From positions 166,384-230,383 of the forward strand of contig NZ_CANLAG010000007.1 in assembly GCF_947488715.1 (NCBI RefSeq): DNA of 64,000 nucleotides, read 5' to 3'. The stretch is from an uncultured Tateyamaria sp. (lineage in GTDB: Bacteria > Pseudomonadota > Alphaproteobacteria > Rhodobacterales > Rhodobacteraceae). Each line of letters begins with the position of its first letter. Within the stretch, counting starts at the first letter, position 1. Below are positions 61,721-64,000 of this stretch, in pieces. Both the position numbers and the translations under genes were made by a program. The notes under the pieces were generated by a model. That model worked only from the letters and a program-made list of their open reading frames with translations. It searched no databases and was not told where the DNA came from.

Positions 61721-63643
61721 TTAGAGCAACCCCAGCGCTTGCAGCAGTTTTTGCAGCCAGCCAAGCTGGGTCGGGAATTTCGCGGCCAGTGAGGCGAATG
61801 TCGCGCCCTTTGTCACCAAGAGGTCCAGACCCAGCAAGACAAGCGGCACGGCTGACCCGCCCAGTGTTGCGGCGATCCCTTTTTTCGCGATGCCCCATGA
61901 CTGACCGCCGATGTCTTTGAGTTCTGCCGCACAGGCTTTCCAGATCGGGACAATCCGGCCCAATAGGCCCGCGGCCACGTTGCTGAACGACGCGATGAGA
62001 CCCGTGGACGGGATCGGGTCATCCGGGGCCTCGCGCACATCCGCGATCTGGTCGTTCAGGTTCTGGGGAATGTCCGGCGCCACTTCTGGCGTGTCTGTCA
62101 GGTCACGGAGGACATCCTCGATCTCTTTTGCGGCGTCCAGCGCATCCTCGGCGGACACGGGGTGGTCCAGCGCTCTGTCGCGGTAGGTGCGCCAGTCGGA
62201 GAACCGTTCGAGAAACAGGGCAAGTGCGGCGGCGAATTCCTGTATGTCGGCGGCATCGGTTGCGTCCAGCACCTCATCTGACAGGCCCGCCTGTCGGATG
62301 ACGCGGTTGCCGTGCGTGCCGATGGCGACGGCGTTCATCTCGGCATAGTCGCCGGTCAATGCCGTGTCCAAACGGGTCAGCGCCCGTTCAAGCGGCGGCA
62401 TCGCGTTTCCGATGCGCACGCGCTGGTCCTCAAGGTCCTCAAGGAATTCGCGCAAGGCCTGCCACCCCTGGCGGGCAAGGTCCGAGGCGTCTGTGGGCAG
62501 TCCGTCGCCGGGTGAGGCACGGTGCAAAACGCCATCGACCTCGACAACCTGCAACGGGGCGGTTCGGTTTGCGGGGATGTCCGGTTTGTCCTCAGACACC
62601 TCCCACGGCAGTGGTTCAGGGTAGGGCGGCAGAGTCAGCAGATATTCGCGCGTGTCGCGGTAGCATTTGGCGTGGTCGTCGTCTTCGACGTGGGACAGAC
62701 GGGTCAGTTCCGGTGTCGCGCGGCTTGCGGGGGTGCTTTCGTACAAAAGTCCAAGTGCCGCTTCTTCCCCCAAACGCTCAAGCCCGATCAAGGGGCGCAG
62801 ATCTTGTACGTGTGAACCTTTTATGCTTAGTTCGATTAGGTCGGACAGAGCGGCAAGAGGCGCAATGTTTGTGATTTGTGTGTTGCTGAGGTCGAGGATC
62901 GTCAGGTTTGCCAGCTCAGCGAGGGGTGCGACGTCTGTGACTGGTGTGTCGCTGAGGTAGAGCATCTTCAGGTTTGCTAGCCCAGCGAGGGGCGCGATAT
63001 CTGTGACGTGTGTGCCGCTGAAGTGGAGCATCTTCAGGTTTGCCAGCCCAGCGAGGGGCGCGATATCTGTGACGTGTGTGTCACTGAGGTAGAGCGTCGC
63101 CAAGTTTGCCAACCCAGCGAGGGGCGCGATATCTGTGACGTGTGTGCCGCTGAGGTAGAGCGTCGCCAAGTTTGCCAACCCAGCGAGGGGCGCGATATCT
63201 GTGACTGGCGTGTTGCTGAGGTCGAGCGCCCTCAGGTTTGCCAGCGCAGCGAGCGGTGTGATGTCTGTGACTGGTGTGTAGCCGAGGTAGAGCCTCGTCA
63301 GGTTTGCCAGCCCGGCCAGCGATGTGATGTCTGTGACGTTTGTGTTGTCGAGGTTGAGCTCCGTCAAGTTTGCCAGCCGAGCGAGCAGTGCGATGTCTGT
63401 GACTGGTGTGCTTATCAGGTCGAGGCGAGTGAGACCTTGCAAGCTTTCCAGGGGCGACAGGTCAGTGATCTGGGTGTCGTCCAGTTCGATGTAAGTCACG
63501 CTGTCCAGCATCGCGATCTCGGTCGGCAGGGTGGTCAAGGCGTTGTAAGTGTCAGCCTTTAAATCCAGATGATCTTCCCCCGCCGCGCGGACGCGGAGGA
63601 TTTCGGCGCGGGCGGCCTCAAAAGCTTGTTCTGCGTCTGTCAT
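61721..63643 (-). CDS. Leucine-rich-repeat protein with helical C-terminal region
   Basis: 640 residues from ATG 63643 (AGGGGG upstream). Residues 49-290 are eleven 22-residue internalin-type leucine-rich repeats (consensus LxxLxLSxTxVTDIAPLAGLAN). A middle linker has SHVEDDDHAKCYRDTREYL, and residues about 390-580 are helical and acidic. The last 60 residues hold hydrophobic segments (GGSAVPLVLLGLDLLV and LGWLQKLLQALGLL). No signal peptide is seen. It lies between pirin and tRNA-Asp genes. The layout (LRR sensor plus membrane-active tail) could fit an effector, toxin or protein-interaction scaffold; function unknown. Confidence 0.85.
   Translation of the reverse strand: MTDAEQAFEAARAEILRVRAAGEDHLDLKADTYNALTTLPTEIAMLDSVTYIELDDTQITDLSPLESLQGLTRLDLISTPVTDIALLARLANLTELNLDNTNVTDITSLAGLANLTRLYLGYTPVTDITPLAALANLRALDLSNTPVTDIAPLAGLANLATLYLSGTHVTDIAPLAGLANLATLYLSDTHVTDIAPLAGLANLKMLHFSGTHVTDIAPLAGLANLKMLYLSDTPVTDVAPLAELANLTILDLSNTQITNIAPLAALSDLIELSIKGSHVQDLRPLIGLERLGEEAALGLLYESTPASRATPELTRLSHVEDDDHAKCYRDTREYLLTLPPYPEPLPWEVSEDKPDIPANRTAPLQVVEVDGVLHRASPGDGLPTDASDLARQGWQALREFLEDLEDQRVRIGNAMPPLERALTRLDTALTGDYAEMNAVAIGTHGNRVIRQAGLSDEVLDATDAADIQEFAAALALFLERFSDWRTYRDRALDHPVSAEDALDAAKEIEDVLRDLTDTPEVAPDIPQNLNDQIADVREAPDDPIPSTGLIASFSNVAAGLLGRIVPIWKACAAELKDIGGQSWGIAKKGIAATLGGSAVPLVLLGLDLLVTKGATFASLAAKFPTQLGWLQKLLQALGLL
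62774..63499 (-). repeat. 66-base coding repeats of the LRR gene
   Basis: Eleven in-frame 66-base units. Units 5-9 (about 62906-63235) are nearly identical at the DNA level, with repeated GGCGCGATATCTGTGAC segments on the plus strand, while the outer units have diverged. This indicates recent expansion by recombination or slippage. Confidence 0.85.
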
Positions 63644-63754
63644 GGCGTGTTGCCCCCTTGCACCTTGGTCGAGGATTGCCTTTGCGACCCGGACTGGCAA
63701 GGGGGCGCATGGGTGCCACGGGCCCAATTATTTGCAAAACCGCGCAAAGCCTGC

Positions 63755-63783
63755 TTGACGCCGCCAAAGTCGCGCCATAAACC
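63755..63783 (+). promoter_or_regulatory. Promoter of tRNA-Asp genes
   Basis: -35 TTGACG (63755-63760), 17-base spacer, -10 TAAACC (63778-63783), tRNA starting 15 bases later. Confidence 0.65.
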
Positions 63784-63798
63784 CGCGAAACGCAGCGG

Positions 63799-63875
63799 GC
63801 GGTTGTAGCTCAGTTGGTTAGAGTACCGGCCTGTCACGCCGGGGGTCGCGGGTTCGAGCCCCGTCAACCGCGCCA
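63799..63875 (+). tRNA. tRNA-Asp (anticodon GTC), copy 1
   Basis: 77-base cloverleaf with encoded CCA. Acceptor GCGGTTG/CAACCGC, anticodon stem CCGGC/GCCGG with loop CTGTCAC (anticodon GTC), T-arm CGGGTTCGAGCCCCG. Substrate of Tgt (queuosine at G34). Confidence 0.96.
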
Positions 63876-63923
63876 CTGCTGCTCTCTGGTCCCGGAGAAA
63901 TGGGCACGCCGAAAGGCAAATGC

Positions 63924-64000
63924 GCGGTTGTAGCTCAGTTGGTTAGAGTACCGGCCTGTCACGCCGGGGGTCGCGGGTTCGAGCCCCGTCAACCGCGCCA
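63924..64000 (+). tRNA. tRNA-Asp (anticodon GTC), copy 2
   Basis: Identical in sequence to the copy 48 bases upstream, ending exactly at the window edge with CCA. No separate promoter is evident in the short spacer, so the two are probably one transcript. Confidence 0.96.

Noticed and set aside
62906..63235. CRISPR-like array of near-identical units
   Set aside because: Units are contiguous 66-base in-frame coding repeats of a leucine-rich-repeat protein with no spacers.

Overview
The window is chromosomal DNA from an alphaproteobacterium, most likely a marine Rhodobacteraceae (Roseobacter-group) species. The evidence is high GC, tightly packed genes with 4-base ATGA overlaps, two complete TRAP transporter operons, a form II cox (CO dehydrogenase-like) cluster, DUF2849 and DUF934 genes inside a cysG-cysI-cysH operon, the zapA/ZauP-like pair, and Rhodobacterales-style extragenic palindromes. 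No phage, insertion sequence, CRISPR array or rRNA was seen.

Layout. 1-5,000: central carbon genes gap and tkt with a DUF808 membrane protein and a prolyl-tRNA editing protein; three operator-like palindromes lie upstream of gap. 5,100-7,100: cell-division pair ZauP-like/ZapA, then bolA-orf-grxD. 7,200-13,600: molybdenum hydroxylase cluster xdhC, molybdopterin-binding protein, coxS, coxL, coxM, then a RidA protein. 13,600-16,400: SDR, infC (ATC start) with a duplicated remnant of its own 3' end, and a very acidic repeat protein. 16,400-22,600: assimilatory sulfate operon (siroheme synthase, DUF2849, sulfite reductase, APS/PAPS reductase, DUF934, ferredoxin-NADP reductase) with a divergent Lrp/AsnC regulator. 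22,800-30,600: P450, then dctBD and dctPQM. 30,700-33,100: tpiA, a 2OG-Fe(II) oxygenase and an HD hydrolase. 33,100-40,400: LacI regulator divergent from a DUF1989-GcvT fusion enzyme and a proVWX-type ABC importer. 40,500-43,000: Fe-S assembly genes (sufA-like, sufT-like) with tfoX and a LysR gene. 43,000-52,400: cyclase, RimB-RimK fusion, EEP phosphatase, tgt, metalloprotease, lon, HU-like protein. 52,400-54,800: two tRNA-Val genes, the second followed by two more tandem copies of its 3' end. 54,800-60,000: second TRAP operon with a HbpS/GlcG protein and a beta-hydroxyacid dehydrogenase, facing a GntR regulator. 60,000-64,000: redoxin, pirin, a leucine-rich-repeat protein and two identical tRNA-Asp genes.

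The best candidate for an undescribed system is 33,125-40,408. It looks like a self-contained uptake and catabolism module for a betaine-like N- or S-methylated compound: an ABC importer whose permease carries a large extra domain, one enzyme joining DUF1989 to a GcvT-type methyltransferase, and a LacI regulator with two helically phased operators. Other points worth a look: the infC scar, the tRNA-Val 3' repeats, a DctD that has lost both the Walker A lysine and GAFTGA, a 104-residue protein between BolA and monothiol glutaredoxin, and a 48-residue small ORF with a perfect Shine-Dalgarno sequence.

All calls are from reading sequence and translations; no database search was run, and start sites other than strong-RBS ATGs are judgements.
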